A stretch of DNA of 64,000 nucleotides from Sphingobium arseniciresistens (lineage in GTDB: Bacteria > Pseudomonadota > Alphaproteobacteria > Sphingomonadales > Sphingomonadaceae). The notes beneath the pieces were generated by a model. The model was not told where the DNA came from and made no database searches. It saw nothing but the letters and a program-made list of their open reading frames with translations. This document shows, one piece after another, positions 25,907 to 34,859 of this stretch (position 1 is its first letter; each line of letters starts with the position of its first letter). Where the stretch lies: contig JARFNK010000008.1 in NCBI GenBank assembly GCA_029167225.1, positions 1-64,000 of the forward strand, in the 5' to 3' direction. Both the position numbers and the translations under genes were made by a program.

Positions 25907-28900
25907 TTAGAGAACGAAATCGTTCAGGAACATCGTCGGGATATTGTCCACATGGATGGCGAAGTCCGCCACCTTGTCTCCATCCACATCGCCGTAGATC
26001 ACCGCATGGCCGTCGACCGTCTCGTAACGGAGCTGGCCTGCCGCGCCGGTGAAGCCCTTCGACCCCATGTAAGCGAAGCTGTCATTGGCCGCCGTCAGGA
26101 TGTTGGCGTCGATGGCGCTCAGATCGATCTTGTCATTCTCCGCCCGCCAGAAGCTGAGGATATGGTCGGGGTTCGCCACCGCGCTGTCGGTGATCGACTG
26201 GAAGACATAGCGGTCTGCACCCGCGCCGCCGGTCAGCTTGTCCGCGCCTGCGCCGCCGACGAGGATGTCGTCGCCATAGCCGCCGTTGAGCAGGTCGTCG
26301 CCATCGCCACCATAAAGGGTGTCGTTCGCGCCGCCGCCGAACAGGCTGTCATTGCCGCCCAGGCCATAGAGAATGTCGCTGCCCGATGCGCCGGTGATGA
26401 CGTTGTCATGCGCATTGCCGGTGCCGGTGAAGTTGCTGGCGCCGTTATAGGTCAGGTTCTCGAAATTCTCGCCCAGCTTGTAGCTGCGCAGCAGGGTGAC
26501 GATCGTATCGACGCCTTCGCCGGCCTGCTCGAACACCGTGTCTCCCGTCTGGTAGACATAATAGGTGTCGTCGCCGGTGCCGCCTTCCATATAGTCATTG
26601 CCATCCGCGCCGTTGAGCACGTCGTTGCCGGCGCCGCCATACAGCTTGTCATTGCCGGCACCGCCATGGAGGAAGTCGTTGCCGTCGTCGCCATAAAGCA
26701 GGTCGTCGCCGTCGTCGCCGCTGATCGTGTCGTCGCCGGCATCGCCATGCAGCACGTCATTGCCGGCGCCGCCATAGATCATGTCGTTGCCGCCACCGCC
26801 GTTGATATGGTCTGTCCAGCTGCCGCCGTTCAGCCATTCGCGATTGCCGTTGCCGACCAGCGTGTCGATGCGCTCGCCGATCGTGACGGACACGGCCTGT
26901 TCGACCACGCCGCCATGGCCATCGGACACCTGGATGACGAAGCTGTCCGTGCCGATGGCCTGGTCGTTCGCCTTGTAGGTATAGGTGCCATGGGCCGCAT
27001 CGAATGCCACCGTGCCCTTGGTCGGGGCGGCGCCGCTCTTGACCGCATAGGACAGCGTATCACCGTCGATGTCGAGCGCGCCGATCGCCATTGCCGCGCT
27101 GGTGCGGCTCTGGACGATGTTCAGCGTGCTGCTGGCCGGGGCGGTCGGCAGTTCGTTGACGTTGGTCACGTTGACCGAGACGGCAAGATCCTTGCTGAGC
27201 GCGCCGTCGCTGACGCTGACGACCAGATCATAGACATTGTTCTTGCCGCTGTCGGCCGCCGCTTCATAGTCGGGCGTGGACTTGAACGTCAGCGCGCCGG
27301 TGTCGGCATCGATGGCGAACAGCGCCGCGTCCGCGCCGCCGGAGATGCTGTAATGCAGGACGGAGCCCGCATCGGCATCGGCCGCGGACAGTGTTGCGAC
27401 GGTCTTGCTGCCCTCGGCGACCGAGAAGCTCGCATGATCGGTATAGCCGACGAACTCGGGCGCATGTGCGACCGGCTCGGGCGCGGGCGCCTGCTGCGGG
27501 GCTTCCGCCAGGATTTCCGATACCGTGGTGCCTGCGCCGGTCACCAGCTTCTGGATGATCGAGCCGTTTTCGCCATGGGACTGGACGTTGAGGTCGAGAT
27601 TGTTGATCGTGAGCGAACCCGTGCCGCTGGTGACTTCCGCGCCCAGTTCGATCGATGCGAGATATTCGCTGTCCGACACGATCCCCATGTCGCCGAGCGC
27701 GCTCAGCAGATGGGCGACGTCAAGCGTGCCGGCGTTCCAGTCTTGATCCGCAACGACGGCGGTGTAGGTGCCGGTGTGATAGACCGTCGCGTGGAAATCG
27801 CCATTGGTGTAGGTGCCCACGACATCGCCGAAGGGAGGGAAGTCGCCCTTGTGGACCCAGACCATCACTTCGTTGGTAACGGTGGTCTGGTTGCCATGCG
27901 GCACGCTGGTCAGCCAGATGTCATAGGCGACATTGTAGCCGCCGCTGTTGCCCGAATGGGTCACGCTATAGTCCGCCGTCAGCGAGACGATGTCCGAGAC
28001 CTGGAGGGGGAAGACATTGGCCTTGTCCGTCGCGTTGTAGACATTGCCATAGGGCGACACGCCGAAGATCACTTCGGGATAGGCCTTGATCGGCTGATAA
28101 TTGTCCGCCGTCAGCGGAAAGGACCAGTTGAAGGTCGTGCCGGCGGTCAGGTCCGCCTTGTTATAGGCGCTGTTGATCGTGAAGTCCGTGCCTTCGGTCA
28201 GTCCGCTGGCGCCCCAGGCGTTGTTGAGGACATACCAGCCATTCGCGACCCAGGCCTGACCGGCCTTCGGAATGACCGTGAAGCCGGCGGGTGCCGTGTA
28301 GGTTGGAGACATGTCGAAATCATAGGCGTGCAGGTCGGTCATCTGCGTGTCGCGCAGCACCAGCTTTTCGCCGTTGGAGAAGGTGAAGGTGGTGTCCGCG
28401 CCGGTCTGCGCGCCGCGCGACAGCAACTGGCTGAAGCTGGTGATGCCATAGCCGTTCAGGCGGATCGCGTCGAAACCGATCTGGAAATCCATGATCGCGT
28501 CGGAGCCGTTGCCCGCGGTGACGTTGAACACGTCCGCACCCCTGCCGCCGACCAGCACGTCATCGCCCGCGCCGCCGTCCAGCAATGCATGGACGGTGCC
28601 TGCCACGATGATGTTGCTCAGCGCGTTGCCCATCGCATAGGTCGATCCGCCGCTCATCAGGAACAGGTTCTCGACATTGGCCGCAAGCGTTACCGGCCCC
28701 CAATATTGGGCGTAGACCGTGTCGATGCCGCCACCGCCATATTCGACGACCTTGGACGCGCTGTCCCACAGATTGTAGATGTCGTCCCCGGCGCCCCCGG
28801 CGAGCGTGTCGCCGTAGCTGGAATAGAAGACGTCGTTGCTGCTTGTCCCGTTGCGGGTCTGATAGCTCCCGGTTGGTGCCGCCACCCAATTTTGCGATGC

Positions 28901-28942
28901 ACCAGAGAGTTTCAGTTCCGTGCCTTTAGCTGTGATATACAC
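25907..28942 (-). CDS. Secreted GH12 endoglucanase-like enzyme fused to cadherin-like and RTX repeats
   Basis: A 1011-residue protein built for type I secretion. In order: RTX-like calcium repeats (30-150, LAGGAGDDIYNLWD, LLDGGAGDDVLVGG); a GH12-like domain (about 225-455) with the candidate nucleophile Glu358 in NEVMVWVHKG and acid/base Glu436 in IELGAEVTSGTGSLTINN; a Pro/Ala linker; a cadherin-like domain (497-597, FSVAEGSKTVATLSAADADAG); a second Ig-like domain (600-690, DIDGDTLSYAVKSG); many GGxGxDxLxG nonapeptides (695-910); and a serralysin-type C-terminus ending FLNDFVL, as in type I substrates. GTG at 28942, nine bases after AAGGAG, is the likely start. The frame stays open to 29563. 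GH12 enzymes cut beta-1,4-glucan-type chains. Confidence 0.8.
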   Translation of the reverse strand: MYITAKGTELKLSGASQNWVAAPTGSYQTRNGTSSNDVFYSSYGDTLAGGAGDDIYNLWDSASKVVEYGGGGIDTVYAQYWGPVTLAANVENLFLMSGGSTYAMGNALSNIIVAGTVHALLDGGAGDDVLVGGRGADVFNVTAGNGSDAIMDFQIGFDAIRLNGYGITSFSQLLSRGAQTGADTTFTFSNGEKLVLRDTQMTDLHAYDFDMSPTYTAPAGFTVIPKAGQAWVANGWYVLNNAWGASGLTEGTDFTINSAYNKADLTAGTTFNWSFPLTADNYQPIKAYPEVIFGVSPYGNVYNATDKANVFPLQVSDIVSLTADYSVTHSGNSGGYNVAYDIWLTSVPHGNQTTVTNEVMVWVHKGDFPPFGDVVGTYTNGDFHATVYHTGTYTAVVADQDWNAGTLDVAHLLSALGDMGIVSDSEYLASIELGAEVTSGTGSLTINNLDLNVQSHGENGSIIQKLVTGAGTTVSEILAEAPQQAPAPEPVAHAPEFVGYTDHASFSVAEGSKTVATLSAADADAGSVLHYSISGGADAALFAIDADTGALTFKSTPDYEAAADSGKNNVYDLVVSVSDGALSKDLAVSVNVTNVNELPTAPASSTLNIVQSRTSAAMAIGALDIDGDTLSYAVKSGAAPTKGTVAFDAAHGTYTYKANDQAIGTDSFVIQVSDGHGGVVEQAVSVTIGERIDTLVGNGNREWLNGGSWTDHINGGGGNDMIYGGAGNDVLHGDAGDDTISGDDGDDLLYGDDGNDFLHGGAGNDKLYGGAGNDVLNGADGNDYMEGGTGDDTYYVYQTGDTVFEQAGEGVDTIVTLLRSYKLGENFENLTYNGASNFTGTGNAHDNVITGASGSDILYGLGGNDSLFGGGANDTLYGGDGDDLLNGGYGDDILVGGAGADKLTGGAGADRYVFQSITDSAVANPDHILSFWRAENDKIDLSAIDANILTAANDSFAYMGSKGFTGAAGQLRYETVDGHAVIYGDVDGDKVADFAIHVDNIPTMFLNDFVL

Positions 28943-29513
28943 GATGCGTTGCTCCTTTGCCCGGGGAGAAGCATCCTCGCTTCCTAACAATTTACGGTTT
29001 TCGCAGTTAGTTAACAGCATCTTCAGATTGTTATCAACGCGGGGAAGTCCTGACTTTTCAACCGATGCGGAGTGTTGTAGCCGCGAAATGCGACTTGTTG
29101 CGAAATCGAAACAAATGGCCTTTTGTGCCGGTTGAATGAATGTTCGTTCCAGGCGGAAAGGGCCGGTTTCCGCCAGTTCGGGAATGAAGCTTAAGCGATC
29201 CGAAAATGTCCAGTCCGGCGGCGAAAGGCCGTTTTTTTCAGCTGGGTAGTGAAAGCCGCGGGCAAAGCCGCCTGAAAGGAGCTCTGAAGGCGCTCCCGTC
29301 TGCCGTGTGGCATCGCTTGGACGATACGCACGGCTGTCGATGGCAAGTGACGGGGAAGGCGGCAGCGCCGCCAGTGCCAGGCAGGCGACGGTCAGGGTGC
29401 GGGCAAGGGGCGAAATCCATCGCATCGCGGCAATGGACCAGCTTTTTTGCTGCAATGCAAAAGATCTGGGATCGGGCGCCCGTGCCGACCGACGGGCGCG
29501 TGGCCCGATCCGT
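28943..29513. other. Long leader region of the GH12-RTX gene
   Basis: About 570 bp between the phosphatase stop and the RTX start. The first 200 bp next to the RTX gene are relatively A/T-rich and probably contain its promoter. The RTX frame stays open through the region and would encode a Sec-like signal (MRWISPLARTLTVACLALAA, Met near 29425), but no known domain follows before GTG 28942. An inverted repeat TTTTGC-TGCAAT-GCAAAA lies at 29445-29462. Confidence 0.45.
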
Positions 29514-30347
29514 TCAGGCGGCCGTTGCGTCGCTGCGTGTCGCCATCGTGCCAGACGGCGCACCGGAGTCGTTCTCGCCTGCCGCGAACGAACAGGAGAT
29601 GATGTCCCGCTCCGTGCCCTCCAGATAGAGCGCGGTCAGCGTATTCGTCTTGTACGCGCCGGTGTCGATGCCGATCCGGTTGCTGCGCAGTTCCACTTCG
29701 CTGGATACGCTGTGGCCATGGACCACGACCACGCCGTGATCGTCCTCGTTGGAGAGGAACTCCTCACGGATCCAGAGCAGGTCGTTGCGGCTCTGTTTCT
29801 TGATCGCCACGCCCGGACGCACGCCTGCATGGCAGAAGAAATAGTCGCCCGATCGCGCGGATAGCGGCATGGACTGAAGCCAGTTCACCCATTCACGCGG
29901 CACGGCCTGCGCGACCTGCTGCGTGAATTCACGTAGGTCATAGGTGCCCTTCGGCACTTCCAGGCCGAAGCTGCGCAGGGTCGGTCCGCCGCCCAGCTTG
30001 ATCCAGGCATTGAGCATGCCAGGCTCGCCGGAGAGGGCGCGCACCATCAGCTCTTCATGATTGCCCAGCAGGGCAGTCATGTTCCGCGTCTGCTTCTGGA
30101 TATTGTAGACGAGCTTCAGCACCTTGGCCGAGTCGGGGCCGCGATCGATCAGGTCGCCGACCAGGATGACATGGGTGGCCTTGCCCGGTGGGAGAGACGC
30201 GGCATGCGCCTCGATCTTGTTGAGCAGGGCGCGGAAAAGATCGTAGCGGCCGTGGATGTCGCCGATCGCATAGATCCGGTCGCCAGCGTCGGTGGACGGC
30301 AACTTGCTGCTACGCGGCGTACCAAAGAACTTCGAAAATTTTCCCAT
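29514..30347 (-). CDS. PPP-type serine/threonine protein phosphatase-like metallophosphoesterase
   Basis: A 277-residue metallophosphoesterase of the bacterial PPP (PrpE/ApaH-like) group. Motifs: YAIGDIHGRYDLF, LVGDLIDRGPDS, LLGNHEELM, a helix with CHAGVRP and VVVHGHSV. These supply the two-metal site of phosphoprotein or dinucleotide-polyphosphate phosphatases. The length and GNHEE variant fit bacterial Ser/Thr(-Tyr) phosphatases. GGGGAG 5 nt upstream supports the start. Lying in a polysaccharide locus with a tyrosine autokinase (34860-36989), it might reverse its phosphorylation; this is inference. Confidence 0.85.
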   Translation of the reverse strand: MGKFSKFFGTPRSSKLPSTDAGDRIYAIGDIHGRYDLFRALLNKIEAHAASLPPGKATHVILVGDLIDRGPDSAKVLKLVYNIQKQTRNMTALLGNHEELMVRALSGEPGMLNAWIKLGGGPTLRSFGLEVPKGTYDLREFTQQVAQAVPREWVNWLQSMPLSARSGDYFFCHAGVRPGVAIKKQSRNDLLWIREEFLSNEDDHGVVVVHGHSVSSEVELRSNRIGIDTGAYKTNTLTALYLEGTERDIISCSFAAGENDSGAPSGTMATRSDATAA

Positions 30348-30505
30348 TTAGCTCCCCAAACCGGCCGCCTGAACAGACAGGCGCGCTACAGTTTCTTCGC
30401 TACTGCACAATGCACGGTAACGGCATGATTGAGCAAGCCTTTTAAATGGCGATCATTGACGGAGGATGAATTCGCCAGCCGTCTCTGAAATCTGCCGTGT
30501 TTCCG

Positions 30506-31708
30506 TCACTTCGCGGCAGCTGGAGGGGCGCTTGCAGGGGCTGGCGCAGGCGGTGCGCCGGGCGGCAAGGATTGTGCGCCGGCCCTGATGACGCCGCCGG
30601 TGACGCTGCGCGGGGCAGGGGCGGGCATCGCCGATGGCGGTGTCGCTCCGATATTGGGCGCCTTTGCCGACAGATAATTGCGCTCTGGCATTGCCTGTGT
30701 TCCGGCTGCCAGGGCCGGCGTCGGCAAGCCTTGGGGCAGGCCCTGGGGTAGGACGCCCCCGCTGCGCAGGACCGGGCGCTCGGCAGACAGGCCGGTTGCC
30801 AGCAGCGGCTGGCCATCCTCGCCGATCAGTCCCTCCGATGCGACCTCGGCAGGGTCGATGCTGCTCTTTACCGGGATCGGCATCTCGTTACCCGCATAGG
30901 GAGACGCGAAGGCCGCCAGCTTGCCCCAGAGGCCGGGCCAGCGGTAGAAGATGTGGCGACCGATGGTCTGCACCTTCAGCAGGCTCGACGCCCAATAAGG
31001 CACGACATAGTCAGCATGATAATGGGTCGAGAGGCCGGCCGGGGCATAGACGAGCCCGCTCAGCGCGGCACTGGCGATGCCGCGCGCGCGCAGCCAGCCT
31101 TGCCGCGAGGGGATACGTGCCATCGACCCGTCACAGGTGAAGGAGAACTGGCAGCCGGTGCGCCGTTCCCAGCCCTGGAAGACGACGCCGCAGACGGTGT
31201 GCGGATAGGCGACATGGCGCACCCGGTTGAGGATGACCTGCGCCACCGCGCGCTGGCCGTCCACCGGCTCGTTCGCGGCTTCATAATAGATGGCGGCGGT
31301 CATGCAGTCGAGCGAGCGCAGGAAGTTGACGCCATTGCCCAGCGGGACCGTAAACGGCCTTGCCGGGGCATTGGGCCCTGCCACGATCGGCACGCGGGCG
31401 TTGAACGCCGTCGCCTCTTCAGCGGACATATGCTTCAGCATCGCCGTGTCGGAAACGGTGGTTTCCTCTACGATTTCGGCATCGTCCCGCGTGGGCAGGG
31501 CGTCGAAGTTGATCTTCACGATCTTGTGACGGAAGGCGGCGGGGGCGGTGTCTCTCTCCGGTTCGCGCAGGGCGAAATAGACCCCGGCAGCGGCCGCGCC
31601 GATGGCGAGCGCGAAGAGCAGGATGATGGCGATCAGCATGCCGGTGCGCTTGCGCCGGGGCGGGGGCATGGGCGGCGCGAAGGGCTGGGCTTCATGCACG
31701 ACGATCAT
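30506..31708 (-). CDS. SleB-family cell wall hydrolase, membrane-anchored
   Basis: A 400-residue protein with a short basic, Pro-rich cytoplasmic tail, one membrane helix (24-46, MLIAIILLFALAIGAAAAGVYF) and a periplasmic Hydrolase_2/SleB domain (about 130-240). That domain shows SLDCMTAAIYYEAANEPVDGQRAVAQVILNR with the predicted catalytic Glu143, HTVCGVVFQG and GCQFSFTCDG. The last 90 residues are a Pro/Ala-rich tail (GLPQGLPTPALAAG, PPAPAPASAPPAAAK). SleB-like enzymes are lytic transglycosylases on spore cortex or Gram-negative peptidoglycan. The Met at 31708 was chosen; upstream codons in the same frame lack family features. A Tai/Rap1a-like gene lies 73 bp upstream on the same strand. Confidence 0.87.
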   Translation of the reverse strand: MIVVHEAQPFAPPMPPPRRKRTGMLIAIILLFALAIGAAAAGVYFALREPERDTAPAAFRHKIVKINFDALPTRDDAEIVEETTVSDTAMLKHMSAEEATAFNARVPIVAGPNAPARPFTVPLGNGVNFLRSLDCMTAAIYYEAANEPVDGQRAVAQVILNRVRHVAYPHTVCGVVFQGWERRTGCQFSFTCDGSMARIPSRQGWLRARGIASAALSGLVYAPAGLSTHYHADYVVPYWASSLLKVQTIGRHIFYRWPGLWGKLAAFASPYAGNEMPIPVKSSIDPAEVASEGLIGEDGQPLLATGLSAERPVLRSGGVLPQGLPQGLPTPALAAGTQAMPERNYLSAKAPNIGATPPSAMPAPAPRSVTGGVIRAGAQSLPPGAPPAPAPASAPPAAAK

Positions 31709-31781
31709 GGGCGCAGCGCTCCTGCACGCGCCCTGGCCCCTTGCTCGGCCGGACGCACGGGCGTCCAAGGGCGAGGATGGA

Positions 31782-32210
31782 TCAACTGCACGGATAGGTC
31801 TGCTTGAGGGCGTTGATGACCACCGAGGCCGCCTGACCAGACGAATCGGCCGGATAGGCGGAGACATAGGTGGTGAAGGCACTGCGCACTTCCGATTGGG
31901 CGATACCGGAAGGCAGGCAGAATTCGCGCGCGTTGAGCCAGATTTCATAGGCACGCGCGGCGTCTGTCACAGCGGCGATATAGGCGAAGCAATAGGAGAT
32001 GTCGGCCGATGCGCTGCTACGGCACTTCGCCGAGAGCTGCTGCGCGTTCATGTAACCGATGTCAGATGCCGATGACGAGCGCGCCGGTGCCGGGGCAGCA
32101 GGAGTCGGGGCCGGCATTAGTGTCGAAACCGGTGACGAAGCCGCCGATTGTGCCGGCAGAGGCGCAGGGACAGTTGCTGCGGCAACGGCCGCCAGAAGTG
32201 TCGCGAACAT
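31782..32210 (-). CDS. Rap1a/Tai-family small periplasmic protein
   Basis: A 142-residue exported protein: signal peptide (LLAAVAAATVPAPLPAQSA), a Pro/Ala/Ser linker, then a C-terminal domain resembling Rap1a/Tai immunity proteins. Its pattern is LSAKCRSSASADISYCFAYIAAVTDAARAYEIWLNAREFCLPSGIAQSEVRSAFTTYVSAYP ending in PCS, with four Cys placed for two disulfides. Characterised members (Tai4, Rap1) protect against type VI amidase effectors, but many homologues in sphingomonads are orphan. It lies directly upstream of the SleB-type hydrolase gene. Confidence 0.72.
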   Translation of the reverse strand: MFATLLAAVAAATVPAPLPAQSAASSPVSTLMPAPTPAAPAPARSSSASDIGYMNAQQLSAKCRSSASADISYCFAYIAAVTDAARAYEIWLNAREFCLPSGIAQSEVRSAFTTYVSAYPADSSGQAASVVINALKQTYPCS

Positions 32211-32502
32211 CTCAAAACCTCAATGTGCCGGATATTGCCGGTCTGATCGGCATCACCATAGCCCTACTCGCTGCAGTGCAATATGGCAATTGCGGCCTGT
32301 TTTTCGTTCCGTCCCGTTATGAGAACGGCGTGGCTGCATGCTCTCCACGCGCACCATCTCAACCAGATGTTGAACAGTTTGTTTCATCACGGAGGAAACA
32401 ATGACGCACGTCACAGGTATGTGCATGTAGGATCGGGTAAGAATTTGACGTGGAACGAAGAAAACACTGGATGGCTGAACCGGAAATGACTGAAGGACGA
32501 TC

Positions 32503-34020
32503 TTGCCTCTTGCCGTGCATGACCTGCGACGGGTGGCGGAGTCGCCTGCGTTGAGCGGAGAGGAGCAGAGCGAACTACGTTCGGGCGCCGGGCGCGTGCG
32601 CAGCCGCGCCCGCAGCAGCGGCCGATCCGACGTCGGGGTTTTTGTGCGGCAGCTGTGGCAGTGGCTGTTGCCAATATGGCAATCGCCGGGACTGATTGCG
32701 CTCGTTCTGGGCGTCGGCTTGTTCCTCAACGGATTTGATGGAACCGTGGGGCAAGCGGTTGCCTGTCTCGTAAACAGCCTGCTGCTCATGGTGCTCGTCC
32801 TGTCCCGTCCGCCCTCGCTGCGGTTCTGGCGGCGGACCATGCCGGTGCTGCGCTTCGTCGTCGGCGCGCTGCTGTGGCTGGTGATCGTGCGTTTCAGTGC
32901 CCTGTGGATGCCGGGCGCCGGCGTGCCGCTGGCCCCCGACATGTTCCTGCCCAAATTCCTCAGCATCCTGGCGGGGCTGGCGGCGCTGTTGGTCGGCGCG
33001 CGCGCCGGCTGGCGCGGCCGGCGGCGGCAGGATCTCATCGATGCGCTGCTGGTCGTCATCAGCGTCCACCTCGCGCTGGCGGTCATCCTGCGCGCGCTTC
33101 CCCATGGCGGGGTGTGGGACAGCTGGATGCTGGTGCGGGACCAGCGCTTTGCCGGCCTGATCGGCAATCCCAACGTGACCGCCGCGGTCTGTGGTGCGGC
33201 CGCGCTGCTCGCCGTTGCAAGCGGCCTTGGCCTGATTGCGCGCCGGGCGCGTGGCGCGGGGCGGCAGGCGGATGGCGCGCGAGCCATGCTATATGGCGGA
33301 GCGCTGCTGCTCGCGCTGTCATCCCAGCTGCTGACCGCCGCACGCTTCCCTGTGTTGATGACATTGGGGTTGATCGCACTGCTGATGCTGGGCGAGCGCC
33401 GCCGCATCCGCTTGCGCGCCCGCCAGTTCGTGCCGGCGCTGGCGACCGCGGGGACGATCGTCGTGGCGCTGCTCATCCTCTATTCCGACCTGTGGCTGGA
33501 GCGGTTCGCCAGCCTGGGCGGTGAGGCAGGCATGCGGATGCAGCTGTGGAGCCAGTTTGCCTCCGCGGTGTGGGAGGCGCCGATCCTGGGCTATGGCGCC
33601 GGTTCCTTCTCCGCGTTGAACGCGCATATCCTCTCCGACAATGTCGGCGCGCCGGCGACCTGGACAGTGAACTCGCCCCATAATCTGTTGCTGCAACTGC
33701 TGCTCAACGGCGGACTGCCTTATGCCGCGCTGATGATCCTCGCGGCGGTGCGCTTGGTGGGGGATATCAACAGTCGCTGGCCTTGGCGGACATGGGATGC
33801 GCTGCAGCGGGGGCTGGCGCTTGCCGTCATCCTGTTCGTGGCCTGCTCGATGGTCGACATCGTGCTGGATTTTCCCGCGACGACCGGCCTGATGCTGTTT
33901 CTGGCGGGCATCGCCTGGGGACAGGCGTTATCGCGTCAGCCCGCTTTCGTGCAGCTGGAACAGGCGCCAGCGCAGGAAGACGCGCTCATAGGCCGCCGAC
34001 TCGCGCGCAAGCTCAAATAA
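32503..34020 (+). CDS. O-antigen ligase/polymerase (Wzy/WaaL-like) membrane protein
   Basis: An integral membrane protein of 505 residues with about eleven hydrophobic segments. The N-terminal 45 residues are soluble and basic. The conserved Wzy_C signature is in the C-terminal half: MRMQLWSQFASAVWEAPILGYGAGSF, a large periplasmic loop, then NSPHNLLLQLLLNGGLPYAAL with the key His. Start is TTG at 32503 with AAGGA 5 nt upstream; no ATG is better placed. The 3' end overlaps the convergent gene at 33928 by 93 bp. It either polymerises repeat units or attaches glycan to an acceptor. Confidence 0.83.
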   Translation: MPLAVHDLRRVAESPALSGEEQSELRSGAGRVRSRARSSGRSDVGVFVRQLWQWLLPIWQSPGLIALVLGVGLFLNGFDGTVGQAVACLVNSLLLMVLVLSRPPSLRFWRRTMPVLRFVVGALLWLVIVRFSALWMPGAGVPLAPDMFLPKFLSILAGLAALLVGARAGWRGRRRQDLIDALLVVISVHLALAVILRALPHGGVWDSWMLVRDQRFAGLIGNPNVTAAVCGAAALLAVASGLGLIARRARGAGRQADGARAMLYGGALLLALSSQLLTAARFPVLMTLGLIALLMLGERRRIRLRARQFVPALATAGTIVVALLILYSDLWLERFASLGGEAGMRMQLWSQFASAVWEAPILGYGAGSFSALNAHILSDNVGAPATWTVNSPHNLLLQLLLNGGLPYAALMILAAVRLVGDINSRWPWRTWDALQRGLALAVILFVACSMVDIVLDFPATTGLMLFLAGIAWGQALSRQPAFVQLEQAPAQEDALIGRRLARKLK

Positions 34021-34635
34021 GGTCTGACGCGCCTCGGGCGGGCTGACCTGGATCAGCCAGACGGTTTCCTCGACGATCCGGTCCTGCACCGCTGGCGTGA
34101 ATGCCCCCCAGTTGCGCAGCGCCATGGTGATGCGCCATGGGCCGGCTTCCCGCAGCAGCGGGCCATCCGTGTAGCTTCGCGCAAGATCCGCCAGCATGGC
34201 GGGGGTTACGGCGTTCTTCCGGCTAAAGGCGATATAGGCACGCACCACCCAGGCCTCCCCCCAGTTCGGCCGGCTGGAGATGGCCTCGTCGATTTCGCGC
34301 TGGGCAATATCGAGGATGCGCTGCTTGTCCTTGCTGTCCCCCAGCGGGGCGACGCCGCGCGAGAGATACAGGGCATGGGTCAGCAGCGCGCGCGGTGGGG
34401 CGCCTTCGGGCAGGAGCTGAAATTGCGTGACGGCGCGGCCGTCGCCCCAGCTCAGTTGCCGGTCGAGTAGCTGCTTGGCGCTGGCAACGCGCTCTTCGCG
34501 GCTCAGAGCGACCAGTGACAGTGCGACGGCGACGGAAAGGAGACCCACGGCAACGATCGATCCGATGTGGCGGGACTGTTCCGGGGAATGTGTCGGCGTG
34601 GTGGAGGGCTGCTTGGGCGATCTGAAAGCGGCCAT
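33928..34635 (-). CDS. Membrane-anchored protein with helical repeat domain, unknown function
   Basis: A 235-residue protein: a Pro/Ser/Thr-rich N-terminus, one membrane helix (SIVAVGLLSVAVALSLVAL) and a periplasmic all-helical domain with TPR-like character (ILDIAQREIDEAISSRPNWGEAWVVRAYIAFSRKN). Met at 34635 was chosen; the frame is open to 34707. Its last 93 bp overlap the end of the convergent polymerase gene. No named family is recognised, but TPR-type partners of polymerases are common in polysaccharide loci. Confidence 0.65.
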   Translation of the reverse strand: MAAFRSPKQPSTTPTHSPEQSRHIGSIVAVGLLSVAVALSLVALSREERVASAKQLLDRQLSWGDGRAVTQFQLLPEGAPPRALLTHALYLSRGVAPLGDSKDKQRILDIAQREIDEAISSRPNWGEAWVVRAYIAFSRKNAVTPAMLADLARSYTDGPLLREAGPWRITMALRNWGAFTPAVQDRIVEETVWLIQVSPPEARQTLFELARESAAYERVFLRWRLFQLHESGLTR

Positions 34636-34820
34636 TCTCAGCGGTCCGTGATGGAAGCGGGAGAGGAAGAGGGAAGGCGTAACGACAGGGGCACCCGCAA
34701 ACTCCATTCGCCTTCAAAGCGTGCGGGCCTGCGGTCAGGCATCGCCGCTGGTTGCACCGGTCTTCCCCCCTTTTGCGGCTCACCGGATGATGTCCTCCGG
34801 TATGAACGCGCCTCAAATCG

Positions 34821-34853
34821 AAAACCGCCGCCCATGTTGTGGATGGGCGGCGG
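34821..34853 (-). terminator. Terminator of the export and co-polymerase operon
   Basis: A perfect 11-bp stem (CCGCCGCCCAT at 34825-34835, ATGGGCGGCGG at 34843-34853) encloses a 7-nt loop. On the minus strand it is followed by TTTTCGATTT. It lies just past the stop of the tyrosine autokinase gene, closing the leftward operon that starts near 39488. Confidence 0.9.
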
Positions 34854-34859
34854 GACTTC

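Noticed and set aside
26200..26800. Repeats in the RTX gene as a CRISPR or satellite array
   Set aside because: The periodicity is the 27-nt coding unit of GGxGxDxLx nonapeptides, not a direct repeat with spacers.
25811..28987. 1058-codon open frame on the plus strand across the RTX gene
   Set aside because: Antisense to the RTX gene; a repeated GC-rich reading pattern gives long stop-free antisense frames. The translation is Val/Ala/Asp/Arg-rich without any domain.
29445..29462. TTTTGC-TGCAAT-GCAAAA inverted repeat as a terminator of the phosphatase gene
   Set aside because: No T-run follows the second arm on either strand; kept only as a note in the leader region entry.
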